From: Williamsia sp. 1135 | GTDB lineage: Bacteria > Actinomycetota > Actinomycetes > Mycobacteriales > Mycobacteriaceae | Length of the DNA stretch: 45,717 nt | Direction: 5' to 3' | NCBI RefSeq assembly: GCF_002095395.1 | Contig: NZ_MJEI01000065.1 | Coordinates: 1 to 45,717 of the forward strand | Shown here: positions 1 to 7,603 of the stretch, piece after piece | Numbering within the stretch: the first letter of the stretch is position 1 | Layout of the letters: each line of letters opens with the position of its first letter | The notes under the pieces: model-generated | What the model was told of the DNA's origin: nothing | What the model saw: only the letters and a program-made list of their open reading frames with translations | Database searches by the model: none | Position numbers and translations under genes: made by a program

Positions 1-899
1 TGACATCTCGTAGTCGATGGGACTGAGCATCCCGATCGTTGAGTGCCTCCGTCGAGTGTTGTAGTAGTCGAACCAATTGTCAACCGCAGCAACCAGTTCG
101 CTCTTGTAGACGTAGCTGTGGCGGTAGTAGTGCTCGTGCTTGAACGTCGACCACAGGCTCTCGGCACCGGCGTTGTCCCAGCACACCCCGGTCCGACCCA
201 TCGACCGAAGCAGACCGTACTTCCCGCAGGCATTCGTCATCAAGGACGATGTGTACTGAGATCCCCTGTCCGAGTGCATGATGATGCCCTTGGTTCGACC
301 GCGACGGGTACGAGCAGCCATATCGACCGCATCGGTCACCAAGTCAGCGCGCATGTGATCGGCCACAGCCCACCCCAACGCCCGCTTCGAATGCTCATCC
401 TTGATCACGCACAGATACATGTCTTCGCCACCGCAAGTCAGATATGTGATGTCCGACGTCCACACGGCGTCGGTGCGGCCCTGATCGAAGACGCGGTCGA
501 CCAGATCCGGCGGGAACGTCGCGAACGGATCGACGATCGTCGTCGGCGGCGAGAAGGTGCGCGGACTGATACCAGCTAGGCCCCGCTCGGCCATGATTTT
601 GGCGACGGTCTTCTCGGTGACGAACTCGCCCCGCGCGCGTAGCTCAGCGGTGATCCGCGGCGATCCGTAGACACCGTGGGAGTCTTCGTGGATCGAAGCG
701 ATTCGCACAGCCAACTCTTCCCGACGCTGCCTCTGTATCCCTAATTCTGTTGCCCTGGTTGACTTTAGATGCCGATAGTAACCCGAGGCTGACACACCCA
801 GCAGGGTGGCCATTCGACTGATTGCTGTGGTGGCGCACTCCGTGGCCATCAACGCGTACTTCTCTACCGTTGATGGTTCGCCGCGAAGTACGCCGACGC
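1..899 (-). CDS. IS3-family transposase OrfB (integrase), runs off window
   Basis: Translating the minus strand in the frame that ends at base 1 gives an uninterrupted integrase of about 300 residues. It contains an N-terminal HTH_21-like segment, a first catalytic Asp in VWTSDITYL, a second in MHSDRGSQYTS, and the catalytic Glu in WDNAGAESLWSTF, followed by the typical RRRHSTIGMLSPIDYE tail. This is the DDE strand-transfer domain of IS3 transposases. It has no clear independent start and is probably made as an OrfAB fusion by -1 frameshifting at the A-rich run at 899-905. The stop codon is outside the window. Confidence 0.88.
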
Positions 900-1169
900 T
901 TTTTTCAAGAATGCGATGTCCTTCTCCTGATCGGCGACCTGCCGGCGTAGCCGGGCAAGCTCGTCGCGCTCGACTGCGGTCAGTGGCTCATCGCCCTCTC
1001 GCCGCGCTGCGTCCAGGCGCCGGCGCTCATCAGCGACCCACCGCCCCAGCAGGCCTTCGTTGAGGCCGAGGTCTCGTGCGACCTCGGCGATGGATCGACC
1101 AGAATCGATCACTCGATGCGCAGCATCGACCTTGTACTCGGTCGTGAACGACCGACGCTTCCGCGACAT
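864..1169 (-). CDS. IS3-family transposase OrfA
   Basis: This 101-residue protein has an N-terminal helix-turn-helix (FTTEYKVDAAHRVIDSG, then IAEVARDLGLNEGLLGRWV) and a C-terminal leucine-zipper-like helix (LARLRRQVADQEKDIAFLKK). That is the usual build of OrfA, the DNA-binding and dimerising partner of the integrase. It overlaps the OrfB frame by about 35 bases around a run of six A residues (minus strand) followed by G, consistent with programmed -1 frameshifting. Confidence 0.9.
   Translation of the reverse strand: MSRKRRSFTTEYKVDAAHRVIDSGRSIAEVARDLGLNEGLLGRWVADERRRLDAARREGDEPLTAVERDELARLRRQVADQEKDIAFLKKASAYFAANHQR
899..905 (-). other. Probable -1 ribosomal frameshift slippery site
   Basis: On the minus strand the OrfA codons for Leu-Lys-Lys-Ala read through AAAAAAG, a classic A6G slippery heptamer, exactly where the OrfA and OrfB frames overlap. 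IS3-family elements make their OrfAB transposase by -1 slippage at such sites. Confidence 0.6.
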
Positions 1170-1210
1170 GTGAACATCCTCCCAGCGGAACCGCTGATCC
1201 CGCTAGCTCG

Positions 1211-1233
1211 GTGTCCACTACCTGGGGGGAACC
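1211..1233 (-). repeat. Terminal inverted repeat of left IS3 element
   Basis: Read on the minus strand this end is GGTTCCCCCCAGGTAGTGGA. The first ten bases are identical to the left end of the IS3 element at 44428. The inward edge is uncertain because the other end of this element is not in the window. Confidence 0.6.
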
Positions 1234-1799
1234 TCACCGGTCGCGACCGCGCATGTGCCCATTGAGTAGATCGGCGCCTTTCAGGCAGAGCTCTGGCTGC
1301 TTCTTGTGCACGAGCCAGACGATCCGCGCTTTGTCGCCTTGTTGTTCAGCGCAGGTGAGCGCGTGCCGGGCCGACGGCCGTCGACGTTTCGCACCTCGCC
1401 ATCGACACACGGCGACGCAGCCAGACGCCGCCCTCGTCATCGAACGGCGCGGGACCTCGGGTCTGGTGGCTCGACCCAACGTCGTCCAGGGACCTATCCG
1501 CGCGGACAGAACGCGGAAATCCCAAGTCCTTCAACCCGTTCGACGGTTACGTCCGCGTCTGAGCCGTAGATAGCCCGCAGGTGCTAGCAACCGCAACTCT
1601 GGGGACGAAGCCGAGAACGTATCTTAACTTCGGTGCTTGCGGATTCCTCGCCGGGAGAAGCCAATTGTGGGAATGCTGATCGACACGACGGATCACGACG
1701 ACAATTGGCAAATCCCTGACGCACAATTGACATGAGCAAGCTGTGGGGGCTCGCCAGTCGCTTTGCAGTGGCGGCGAGTTTTGTGAGATGAGGTCTCGG
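1234..1799. other. Stretch without a convincing gene
   Basis: Short open frames exist on both strands (the longest plausible one is 81 residues on the minus strand, 1234-1479), but none shows a recognisable domain, a ribosome binding site or homology I know. It may be debris of whatever the IS3 element inserted into. A hairpin-like CTCGCCA...TGGCGGCGAG sits near 1750-1783 but lacks a T tract on the side expected for the neighbouring minus-strand gene. Confidence 0.4.
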
Positions 1800-2432
1800 T
1801 TATTGTTCGGTTGGCGAGGTTGGGTGATCGGGTAACCGATCGGCCACTGCATTAAGGCCTCTGTTAAGGACTGTTGCACTGTCTTTGATGGCCTTCACTA
1901 TCGACAGCGGCGTTCCAGGAACCGTCATCGCGGCAGCTAAGTAGTCCCCGACATCTATGACGTACGTGAGTGTATCCACCGGCCCTGAGGGCCCCTGCGC
2001 ATCGATCGTGACGGTGAACCGCGTCGGATTGTCCGGGTCGGCAGGGTCTAGGACGTCCGTATGGACACCCAGGTGCCACTGCATCACACGACCAGGTGGG
2101 AGTGCCTCGAACTGGGCCACTCCAGGTTTGCCAGGTGTGGTGGGGCCAACTGTCCGGCCTCGGCGCCAACCCTGCGGGAGGGGTGGATCGAACGTCATCG
2201 TGACACTATTGGCGACGGTCGGGCCCTCGTTCTTGAGTACGAGCATCAAGAACTGCCCGTGCTGCTCGTGCATCCGGATATCTGCCCACACATACGGTTG
2301 CGTGGCATCTCGTCGCAGTTGCCTCTGAAGTTCAGTTTGCTCGCTCGCAACACGCGTTTGGAGGGCGGTGAAGAACAACGCGGCGGCCGCGATCACCGCG
2401 CCCACGATAGCCACGACGGCAGATACATCCAT
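1800..2432 (-). CDS. Membrane-anchored hypothetical protein
   Basis: About 210 residues. An N-terminal transmembrane helix (roughly residues 3-24, VVAIVGAVIAAAALFFTAL) is followed by a short charged helix (RVASEQTELQRQLRRD) and a beta-rich domain of about 150 residues. This layout is common in actinobacterial and phage proteins of unknown function whose soluble domain is anchored by one helix. The start used is the ATG at 2432, which has AGGAAG upstream; ATGs at 2462 and 2558 are in frame but would put 10-42 polar residues ahead of the helix. It lies between the IS3 end and the first Fpg-tail repeat, so it belongs to the outermost accessory cassette. No function can be assigned. Confidence 0.6.
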   Translation of the reverse strand: MDVSAVVAIVGAVIAAAALFFTALQTRVASEQTELQRQLRRDATQPYVWADIRMHEQHGQFLMLVLKNEGPTVANSVTMTFDPPLPQGWRRGRTVGPTTPGKPGVAQFEALPPGRVMQWHLGVHTDVLDPADPDNPTRFTVTIDAQGPSGPVDTLTYVIDVGDYLAAAMTVPGTPLSIVKAIKDSATVLNRGLNAVADRLPDHPTSPTEQ

Positions 2433-2858
2433 GTCGACCTGCTTCCTCTTGCGCGGCTCCATGTCGAGGGCGCCCTGGCGGGTGCTCGCCGCAATCGAAG
2501 TGTGGCTCCTATTGTGGCCTGAAGTCTCTTCGTTGCGGACTAGGAAACTGCTTGCCATCTGGTCGTTAGCTCAAGGAGCATCGAAGCACACTGGCGGGCA
2601 CCTTGCTGTGGGGTGGATATCTGCTCAGCGCGGCCGCGAGGACGCTGTCGCCGGCACCCGATTGATGCCAGTGATCCAGTTGCGGGTGGGTTCGCTGATC
2701 GACCCAATCAGATTGAAAATGTCACGGGCACGTTCAGCATTGTCCATCTCGAGCAATGACTCCATGTGCGAGACACGGTTGCGACTGAGCGACACTCAGA
2801 TTCGAAAGCTCGGCACCGAATTCGTCGCGCAGCTCAAGAAGCGCCAGGCGCTCGTCTG

Positions 2859-3203
2859 ATGAGCAAGAGTGGAAACCCCGAGAGCATCTATCGGCGCATT
2901 CTCGATGACATCGGCGGGACAGCCTGGAGCGCGTCGCAGGAGATCGTGAGCGGGGTCGAAACCGCTGTCCTCGTACGTCACGTAGAGCGATCTCTGGCGG
3001 GCTCTGCATTCGCGTTCAGTGGCGGGAAATTGGAAAGGTTTTCGGGGTATTTCAGCAGAGAACTACATTCATACGGACGCGAAGGCCTGCCGTGTCACCG
3101 ATGTGGCGCGCTGATCCGGCGCGAAGCGTTCATGAACCGTAGCTCGTTCGTCTGCCGGAAGTGCCAGCGGCCGCCAAGGCAGGGGAATGGTACGTGCCGC
3201 TGA
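2859..3203 (+). CDS. Hybrid ORF: unknown N-terminus joined to Fpg zinc finger
   Basis: An open frame of 114 residues starts at an ATG overlapping the stop of a short upstream frame (TGATG at 2857-2861). Residues 1 to about 61 (starting [19 protein letters not shown]) are unlike Fpg. The rest, from [13 protein letters not shown] onward, is an intact Fpg/Nei-type C4 zinc finger: C-x2-C (PCHRC), then C-x2-C (VCRKC). The catalytic N-terminal proline-glutamate domain and the H2TH domain of a real glycosylase are absent, so this cannot be a working DNA glycosylase. I read it as a junction formed when an element inserted at the fpg 3' end, leaving a chance or fused frame. Whether it is translated is unknown. 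Confidence 0.45.
   Translation: MSKSGNPESIYRRILDDIGGTAWSASQEIVSGVETAVLVRHVERSLAGSAFAFSGGKLERFSGYFSRELHSYGREGLPCHRCGALIRREAFMNRSSFVCRKCQRPPRQGNGTCR
3044..3203 (+). repeat. Fpg 3'-end repeat, copy 1 (intact zinc finger)
   Basis: Encodes [14 protein letters not shown], then four zinc-ligand cysteines, then a short QRPPRQ tail and a TGA. Compared by eye with copy 2 (12824) about five of six bases match, the match starts abruptly at GGGTAYTTC, and it continues about 15 bases past the stop (CATCGCA). The repeat is a direct repeat in the same orientation as smc and its neighbours. It marks the left edge of a 9.8-kb cassette. Confidence 0.85.
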
Positions 3204-3363
3204 GGGCGAGTCATCGCATGCACGCCTGAGGAGGTCGGCCGAGCGCCTCGAAGCCATCTTCGACGCCGATCCGAGATCCGTTCGTGTCGTCCGCACGTGG
3301 GCTAGGGCTCTCCGCAACGCAGGACACCGGCGGCACAGCCGCCAGCCAGATCCTCCTCGATGA
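3187..3363 (+). CDS. Small ORF (58 aa) upstream of ardA remnant
   Basis: ATG at 3187, with AGGGGA just upstream, opens a 58-residue frame ([20 protein letters not shown], then [20 protein letters not shown]). The sequence is basic, helical-looking and reads like coding sequence. It begins inside the last codons of the first Fpg-tail repeat in another frame and ends 22 bases before the ardA start, so it could be the first gene of that operon or a remnant. No family is recognised. Confidence 0.35.
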   Translation: MVRAAEGESSHARLRRSAERLEAIFDADPRSVRVVRTWARALRNAGHRRHSRQPDPPR

Positions 3364-3385
3364 CCCGCCGTCGAGGAGGAACGAC

Positions 3386-3939
3386 ATGTCCGACTGCAAC
3401 GCCCCTTCTGTCTGGATGGGCTCGCTCGCTGCGTAACACGGAGCCCACGACGGCGTCCCGCGCCTCATCGGGAAGTTGGGTCGACGCGATCGACGCCGAC
3501 GGCGTCACCGTGGCCGATCTGCACGCCGGCACTGACGCGCCCTACGACGACGATGACGAGCTCTGGTCCCTCGACACGTCCGGAATACCTTCGGGCACGG
3601 GCGAGATGAGCCCCGCCGAGGCCACGGCCTGGGGCCTGGCATGTGCTCGTCGATCGACGAGCACCTGCCCGGCCTACATCGCGTGGTGCGCCACGGTGGA
3701 CCTCGACGACGGCCCGCCCGACGTCGACGAGTTCGTCGATTCCTATGCGGGAGTGGGACTCGTTCGGCGACTTGGCATCCCAGCTTGTCGAGAACCTTGG
3801 TTTGCTCGCCGAGGTGCCCGAGGAAGTGGCCCGGTACTTCGATCACGACTCGTACTGCAGGGACCTGCTGCTCTCGGGCGACTACAGCACCGTCGATGCT
3901 CCCGGCGGCGGCGGCGTCTAGGTGTTCCATTCCTACTGA
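3386..3939 (+). pseudogene. ardA: ardA antirestriction protein, decayed
   Basis: A good ribosome binding site (GAGGAGG, 3374-3380) precedes the ATG at 3386. The encoded pieces match ArdA in order but are scattered over three frames: SVWMGSLAA (stopped at 3434), then WVDAIDADGVTVADLHAG and ELWSLDTSGIP, then CATVDLDDGPPDVDEFVDSY, then WDSFGDLASQLVENLGLL and VARYFDHDSYCRDLLLSGDY. The last codons (GGGV-stop-VFHSY) contain TAG at 3919 where Tyr is expected. There are thus at least three frameshifts and one or two stops. ArdA proteins are DNA mimics that block type I restriction enzymes and travel on conjugative elements and phages. Its presence implies that the 9.8-kb cassette came from a mobile element that is now defective. 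Confidence 0.7.
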
Positions 3940-4053
3940 GAACCATCGCACGCACGACCCTGCCGGGTGGCACCCATCCGCCGGCCTCCTTCGTCGGCAG
4001 GCCGATGGACCGATCAGCTGTGGGTCACCATACATGAAAGGAGATCACCCCCA

Positions 4054-4424
4054 TTGATCTACGAGGACCGAATCGAACAGATCCCATTCGATCAACTCGT
4101 TCCCGGTCACGTGCTGTTCGACAGTGCCGCACCTTTACGCCGTGGTCGCCACCGGTGCGCTGCTCGTCTCGCCCGATCTGGCCGTCGTCGGCATCCGCGC
4201 ATGGACGACCGCTGGCAACCTAATCACCACCCCCGACACCGCATTGACCGCGCTCGACTGCCCGAACCGCCTGTGCCGCGTCTACGTCCCCCGCCACCGG
4301 CGGCCCCTGGCGCCCGCCCCGGCCCGGGCCGGGGGAGGACCCGCAGGACCCGGATGCCCGGCTCGACGGCATCGCCGACCGACTCCGGCCGCACATCGAC
4401 CCAGACCGACCTGATCGACGATGA
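4054..4424 (+). pseudogene. Hypothetical accessory gene, frameshifted
   Basis: A strong ribosome binding site (AAAGGAGATC, 4037-4046) precedes a TTG at 4054 beginning LIYEDRIEQIPFDQLVPGHV. The coding signal then moves to a second frame (LYAVVATGALLVSPDLAVVG, AWTTAGNLITTPDTALTALD) and ends in a third (EDPQDPDARLDGIADRLRPH, stop at 4422). It follows the ardA remnant in the same direction and carries the same kind of damage, so the two were probably one operon of a mobile element. The family is not recognised. Confidence 0.5.
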
Positions 4425-4427
4425 CAC

Positions 4428-4460
4428 GAGGCCCCGCGCCGAGATCCGGTGCGGGGCCTC
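4428..4460. terminator. Hairpin terminator between convergent genes
   Basis: GAGGCCCCGC at 4428-4437 is perfectly complementary to GCGGGGCCTC at 4451-4460, with a 13-base loop. It lies just after the stop of the broken plus-strand gene and just beyond the end of the minus-strand gene at 4473, so it could serve both directions. No clear T tract follows. Confidence 0.6.
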
Positions 4461-4472
4461 ACGCTTACCTGC

Positions 4473-5246
4473 TCAGGACGAGAAGGCCTCGTCGATCCAA
4501 TCGTCCCCGCGGTAGACCGCGTCGACCATCATGCCGATCGACGTGTACCCGGTCGCCGTCATCGTGGTGTCATCGCCGCCGTTAATAGCCTCGCCGTCGT
4601 CCGGGCGAGATCCCGCGTCCACCTTCAGGAACTTCATCCGGGAGATAGACCGGCAGTGCACCGCCACGGTCCCGCCGTCGGGGAAGTAGTGCTTCAGGCG
4701 TTCCACCACGACGTCGTCGGCCGGGTCGTCGTCGATGCACACCACGGTGCTGCGCACCCACGGGTACCTCTCGTCGCGGAAGTCCTGGTCGCGGTTGTTC
4801 TGCGCGAACCCGAACGTCGCGACCGTGCGCGGGTCACGCGTCTCGTGGCGGGCGTCCCATTGGTCGGCGAGCTGCTTCATGAAGAAGTTGTATCCGGAGT
4901 CGACCAGGTCTCCGTCGCCGGCGCGCAGCTCCCTGGCCACGGAGACCTCGAAGTCGTCGGGCCCCGGGCCAGTGCGCACCCGATGCACAACCGTGCCGTC
5001 CTCGACCGAGAAGGAGTCCATCACGTATCGGACCGGCCGCTCGCCGGTCGCGCGGAACGAGTCGACGTCGCCCTCGCGGGCGATCAGCTCGATCGTCCAG
5101 TCGTAGTACTTGCCGCCGCGGACCCCGTACCGCACGTGCAGCTCGGTGTTCACCGGGTTGCCGTTGCCATAGGGTCCCAGCGACCCGACGAACTCGTTGT
5201 ATTCCATACCCGTGGTCGGCACCTTGTAAGGCCTCGTCTCAGTCAT
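4473..5246 (-). CDS. Hypothetical protein, accessory cassette
   Basis: About 257 residues from the ATG at 5246; an in-frame TTG at 5285 would add 13 residues, and neither start has a strong ribosome binding site. The sequence is acidic and shows no membrane segment or signal peptide. It has a plausible globular pattern (TGMEYNEFVGSLGPYG, YYDWTIELIAREGDVDSF, DFEVSVARELRAGDG) but no motif I can place. It is convergent with the decayed ardA operon. Codon use is consistently high in G or C at the third position, so the frame is very probably real. Confidence 0.6.
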   Translation of the reverse strand: MTETRPYKVPTTGMEYNEFVGSLGPYGNGNPVNTELHVRYGVRGGKYYDWTIELIAREGDVDSFRATGERPVRYVMDSFSVEDGTVVHRVRTGPGPDDFEVSVARELRAGDGDLVDSGYNFFMKQLADQWDARHETRDPRTVATFGFAQNNRDQDFRDERYPWVRSTVVCIDDDPADDVVVERLKHYFPDGGTVAVHCRSISRMKFLKVDAGSRPDDGEAINGGDDTTMTATGYTSIGMMVDAVYRGDDWIDEAFSS

Positions 5247-5435
5247 ACCGGCGACGATAGTGCTCAGTGCAGACACCCTTTCCAAGACACGTGATCTTGG
5301 CGTGCAGTACCGCGACAGCCGTTAGCTAGGCGACACGAAACGGACGACAGCCGGCTGTGGGCTCCGACTTAGTAGAGGGAGAGCCCGGCGGCAGCCAAGG
5401 CATCGAACGGGACGTCAAATGGCGAACTGTCGTCG

Positions 5436-5807
5436 TCAGCCACGATTATTCGCCACCCAGGTCCCTCGGCGGTCTTTGCTTCCGGGCGGTCGAATCCTCA
5501 TCTGTGAGTTGAACACCGCTAGCACGCCCGGATACTCGTCGACCAGATCGACCATGAACGCGTCGTCCGACATGATGTTGTACCCGATGACCACTATTAG
5601 TGAGTCGACCTGGCGGCGCACCAACTCGTAGTACGCAATCGAATGCTGATTGTTCAACCCGCTGGTCGCCGCCACCACAGGCTTGCGCGCACCGCCGTTG
5701 TACATCCGCCTGCGCCACTGGGGTACTCCCGCGTAACAGCCCTGCGGCTGGTCGACGCTCATGGCCGTACTCGAGATGATCCGGCCACGCGAAGCCGATG
5801 TCGCCAC
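5436..5807 (-). CDS. Hypothetical protein, possible SIR2-like C-terminal fragment
   Basis: The minus-strand frame contains a well-formed segment: YYELVRRQVDSLIVVIGYNI, then MSDDAFMVDLVDEYPGVLAV. In SIR2-like and related Rossmann NADase proteins the last part of the fold often reads like this: a helix, then a hydrophobic strand ending in IGYS/N, then a D-rich turn. That similarity is my inference; the NAD-binding N-terminal part is missing, so at best this is a fragment. The start is uncertain (GTG 5807 or ATG 5762). It begins 12 bases after the lipoprotein gene ends, in the same direction. Confidence 0.35.
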   Translation of the reverse strand: MATSASRGRIISSTAMSVDQPQGCYAGVPQWRRRMYNGGARKPVVAATSGLNNQHSIAYYELVRRQVDSLIVVIGYNIMSDDAFMVDLVDEYPGVLAVFNSQMRIRPPGSKDRRGTWVANNRG

Positions 5808-5819
5808 CGGTCGGCTGCA

Positions 5820-6380
5820 TCAGCCGGTCACGACCTCCCACCGCGCCAGCTCCGCAGACTCCGACGGTTTGCCGTTCCACAGATGCGCCTGGAAGTCACT
5901 GTCCTTGAGCTTGATCTCACCGGTCGTGTCAGTCTCAGTGAAGCTCGCGTAGTGCGCGACGTACAGCGCGAAGACCTGCTCGCTGACCGGCGCAGCTTTG
6001 TAGGCCATGGCGAATGCCGTGGCCACCGGGCGCAACTCGTCGGTGGTCGTGATGTCGCCGCCGCACAAGTCGATAGCGATGGCGAACTCACCCGGATGGT
6101 CGCTGTCGGTCGACCGTCGGCCGGTCACCAGCGAGACGCCTCCAGGCAGCGCAACACTTTCCGCGACCGCCTGGGCCGCAGGGCCCTGGCCCTTATCCTC
6201 GCGTCCACCTTCGCTGAACGGCACCATGTCCCGGCACTCGCCTGCAGTGGCCGTGCTCGTGGCCGTGGTACCCGTGGTCTCGGCGTCGGTAGTGCTTTCG
6301 CTGCTACACCCGGCCAGCACTAGCGCCGCCGCTGCGGCCAGCGCGCCGCACATCTTCATGGTTCTCATGCGCATCAGCAT
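5820..6380 (-). CDS. Secreted lipoprotein of unknown function
   Basis: A 186-residue protein with a charged N-terminus (MRMRTMK), a hydrophobic core (ALAAAAALVLAGC) and a lipobox LAGC, so it should be lipidated at the Cys and held on the outer face of the membrane. A Thr/Ser/Ala-rich linker of about 25 residues precedes a small soluble domain that includes AIDLCGGDITTTDELRP and a WNGKPS motif near the end. Several in-frame ATGs at 6353-6380 make the exact start uncertain. It lies head-to-head with the HEPN-like gene at 6449. No enzymatic motif is visible. Confidence 0.65.
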   Translation of the reverse strand: MLMRMRTMKMCGALAAAAALVLAGCSSESTTDAETTGTTATSTATAGECRDMVPFSEGGREDKGQGPAAQAVAESVALPGGVSLVTGRRSTDSDHPGEFAIAIDLCGGDITTTDELRPVATAFAMAYKAAPVSEQVFALYVAHYASFTETDTTGEIKLKDSDFQAHLWNGKPSESAELARWEVVTG

Positions 6381-6448
6381 CTCAGGTCAGCGCCGGGGAG
6401 TGTTGCTGCCCACGTCGATACCTGCACCGACACAACATCCTTAGTCCT

Positions 6449-6970
6449 GTGAACGAGTCGGCGCAGGTGAGCCGTCGCCATGAGTTCTCGCCGGTGCTGA
6501 GATACTCAGCCACCGTGAGCTATGAATCCCTGTACCCCCGAGAACTTGCTGAGCACGTTGGCTACGTCGTTCTAGAAGCCGCCGAGACCGAAGACCTGAT
6601 CGGTGAACTGCTCGTGCTGCGCGGTGGTCTCGACAAACCTGATCCGAACTGGTGGGCCAGCGGCGAAGCGCTGGCCAAAGCCATCGAGAAGATCGGCGAT
6701 CCGGCGCTTCAACCGATCGCCGATGAGATGAGAGAACTACTCGCCCAGCGCAATGCATTGGTGCACGGATTGTTCCTCGGCTATGGACAGCCCCGGGTGA
6801 CCATGAAGCGTCATCGAGGCAACAAGGGCGACGCACCGTCCTTCCAGTTCCGGGGAGAGTGGACTGACGCAGCACTGGCAGATGTGGCCCATCGTTTCCA
6901 CCTACTCGGCCGAATGGTCGATAACGCGATCAGTGACGCGATGGGTATCACCTCGCCGTCAAGTCCGTGA
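6449..6970 (+). CDS. HEPN-like domain protein
   Basis: A predicted all-helical protein of up to 173 residues (GTG start at 6449; the in-frame GTG at 6514 is an alternative, giving about 151). It contains LLAQRNALVHGLF, which fits the R-N-x3-H signature of HEPN domains, and the preceding helix (ADEMRELL) is also typical. Many HEPN proteins are metal-independent RNases in toxin-antitoxin, abortive infection and CRISPR systems; others are non-catalytic. There is no adjacent nucleotidyltransferase antitoxin, so a classical HEPN-MNT pair is not seen. Its position in an island with other defence-like genes supports a defensive role, but that is inference. Confidence 0.5.
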   Translation: MNESAQVSRRHEFSPVLRYSATVSYESLYPRELAEHVGYVVLEAAETEDLIGELLVLRGGLDKPDPNWWASGEALAKAIEKIGDPALQPIADEMRELLAQRNALVHGLFLGYGQPRVTMKRHRGNKGDAPSFQFRGEWTDAALADVAHRFHLLGRMVDNAISDAMGITSPSSP

Positions 6971-7603
6971 GTGTTCGATCAGCCGGACCAACCGACACCC
7001 CCTGATCTCGATCGGCGGTCTCCGGGGTGCATCGTGATCGACACCGTCGGCTCTCGCCCTCACTTCCATCAGGCTGTCCGCAAGCCGGCGGGTGAGCGGA
7101 CACTCGGCGCCATACGCCCACCGGGGGCGAACGGTGTCCACAAGACCTGGCGGGTGGTGTCGCCCCGTCGACGCACCCTTACCGAGCCAGCAGGGGGCTG
7201 AGAAAGGTGCCGCATAAGGGATCAAACCTGCTGGTAATGGGTGCTACCGCTGGCCTTGAGGCCGCCAAATGAACCAGCGCTGCGTCAGACCAGGAGTCGC
7301 CTGTTAGGCAGTGCGATCTGCGAGTCTTAGAAACTTCAGCAAGGGTGCTGGTGGCATCCATAACAATGCCATCACACGGTTTCGGTCTCCATGTAAAAGC
7401 CGTACATCGGTCGCCGGCCAAGGCTTCGTCGAAACTGGGCTATGGGAGCGGCCTGCGAACCCAGACCACGTGAAACGTGTGCCCCGCAGCCTCCGCAAAA
7501 CTCGCTGCCACGTTGACCGCTGTACGGCCCAACACGGCGGTGAACTTAACTGCAGCTCGGGAGTTCGCAACACCCCGTCAGAGTCGCGCTGGCCGGTTTC
7601 GCC
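6971..7603. other. Intergenic stretch, no convincing gene
   Basis: Several short frames occur on both strands, but none has a domain or consistent codon signal. The section holds a degenerate repeat (7074-7108) that is also found upstream of the gene at 13877, including an inverted GTCCGC...GCGGAC. The part at about 7490-7600 has lower third-position GC and looks foreign to the neighbouring genes. It separates the plus-strand HEPN-like gene from the end of the hydrolase gene. Confidence 0.4.
7074..7108 (+). repeat. Degenerate 35-bp repeat, copy A
   Basis: CTGTCCGCAAGCCGGCGGGT and the following bases match 13909-13943 at about 28 of 35 positions. It includes the inverted pair GTCCGC / GCGGAC. 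Function unknown; it could be an operator or a recombination-related site. Confidence 0.4.

Larger units (their letters stand above)
1..1233 (-). mobile_element. IS3-family insertion sequence, partial at window edge
   Basis: Two overlapping minus-strand frames encode a helix-turn-helix OrfA and a DDE integrase OrfB, the standard IS3 arrangement. The outer end is near 1233, where the minus strand begins GGTTCCCCCC; the same ten bases start the IS3 element at the other end of the window. The distal end lies beyond base 1, so element length and target duplication cannot be read. The proteins differ clearly from those of the right-hand element, so these are two related but distinct IS3 elements. 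Confidence 0.9.

Noticed and set aside
43-579. Long plus-strand open frame
   Set aside because: It is the antisense of the IS3 OrfB integrase, whose own frame carries all DDE motifs.
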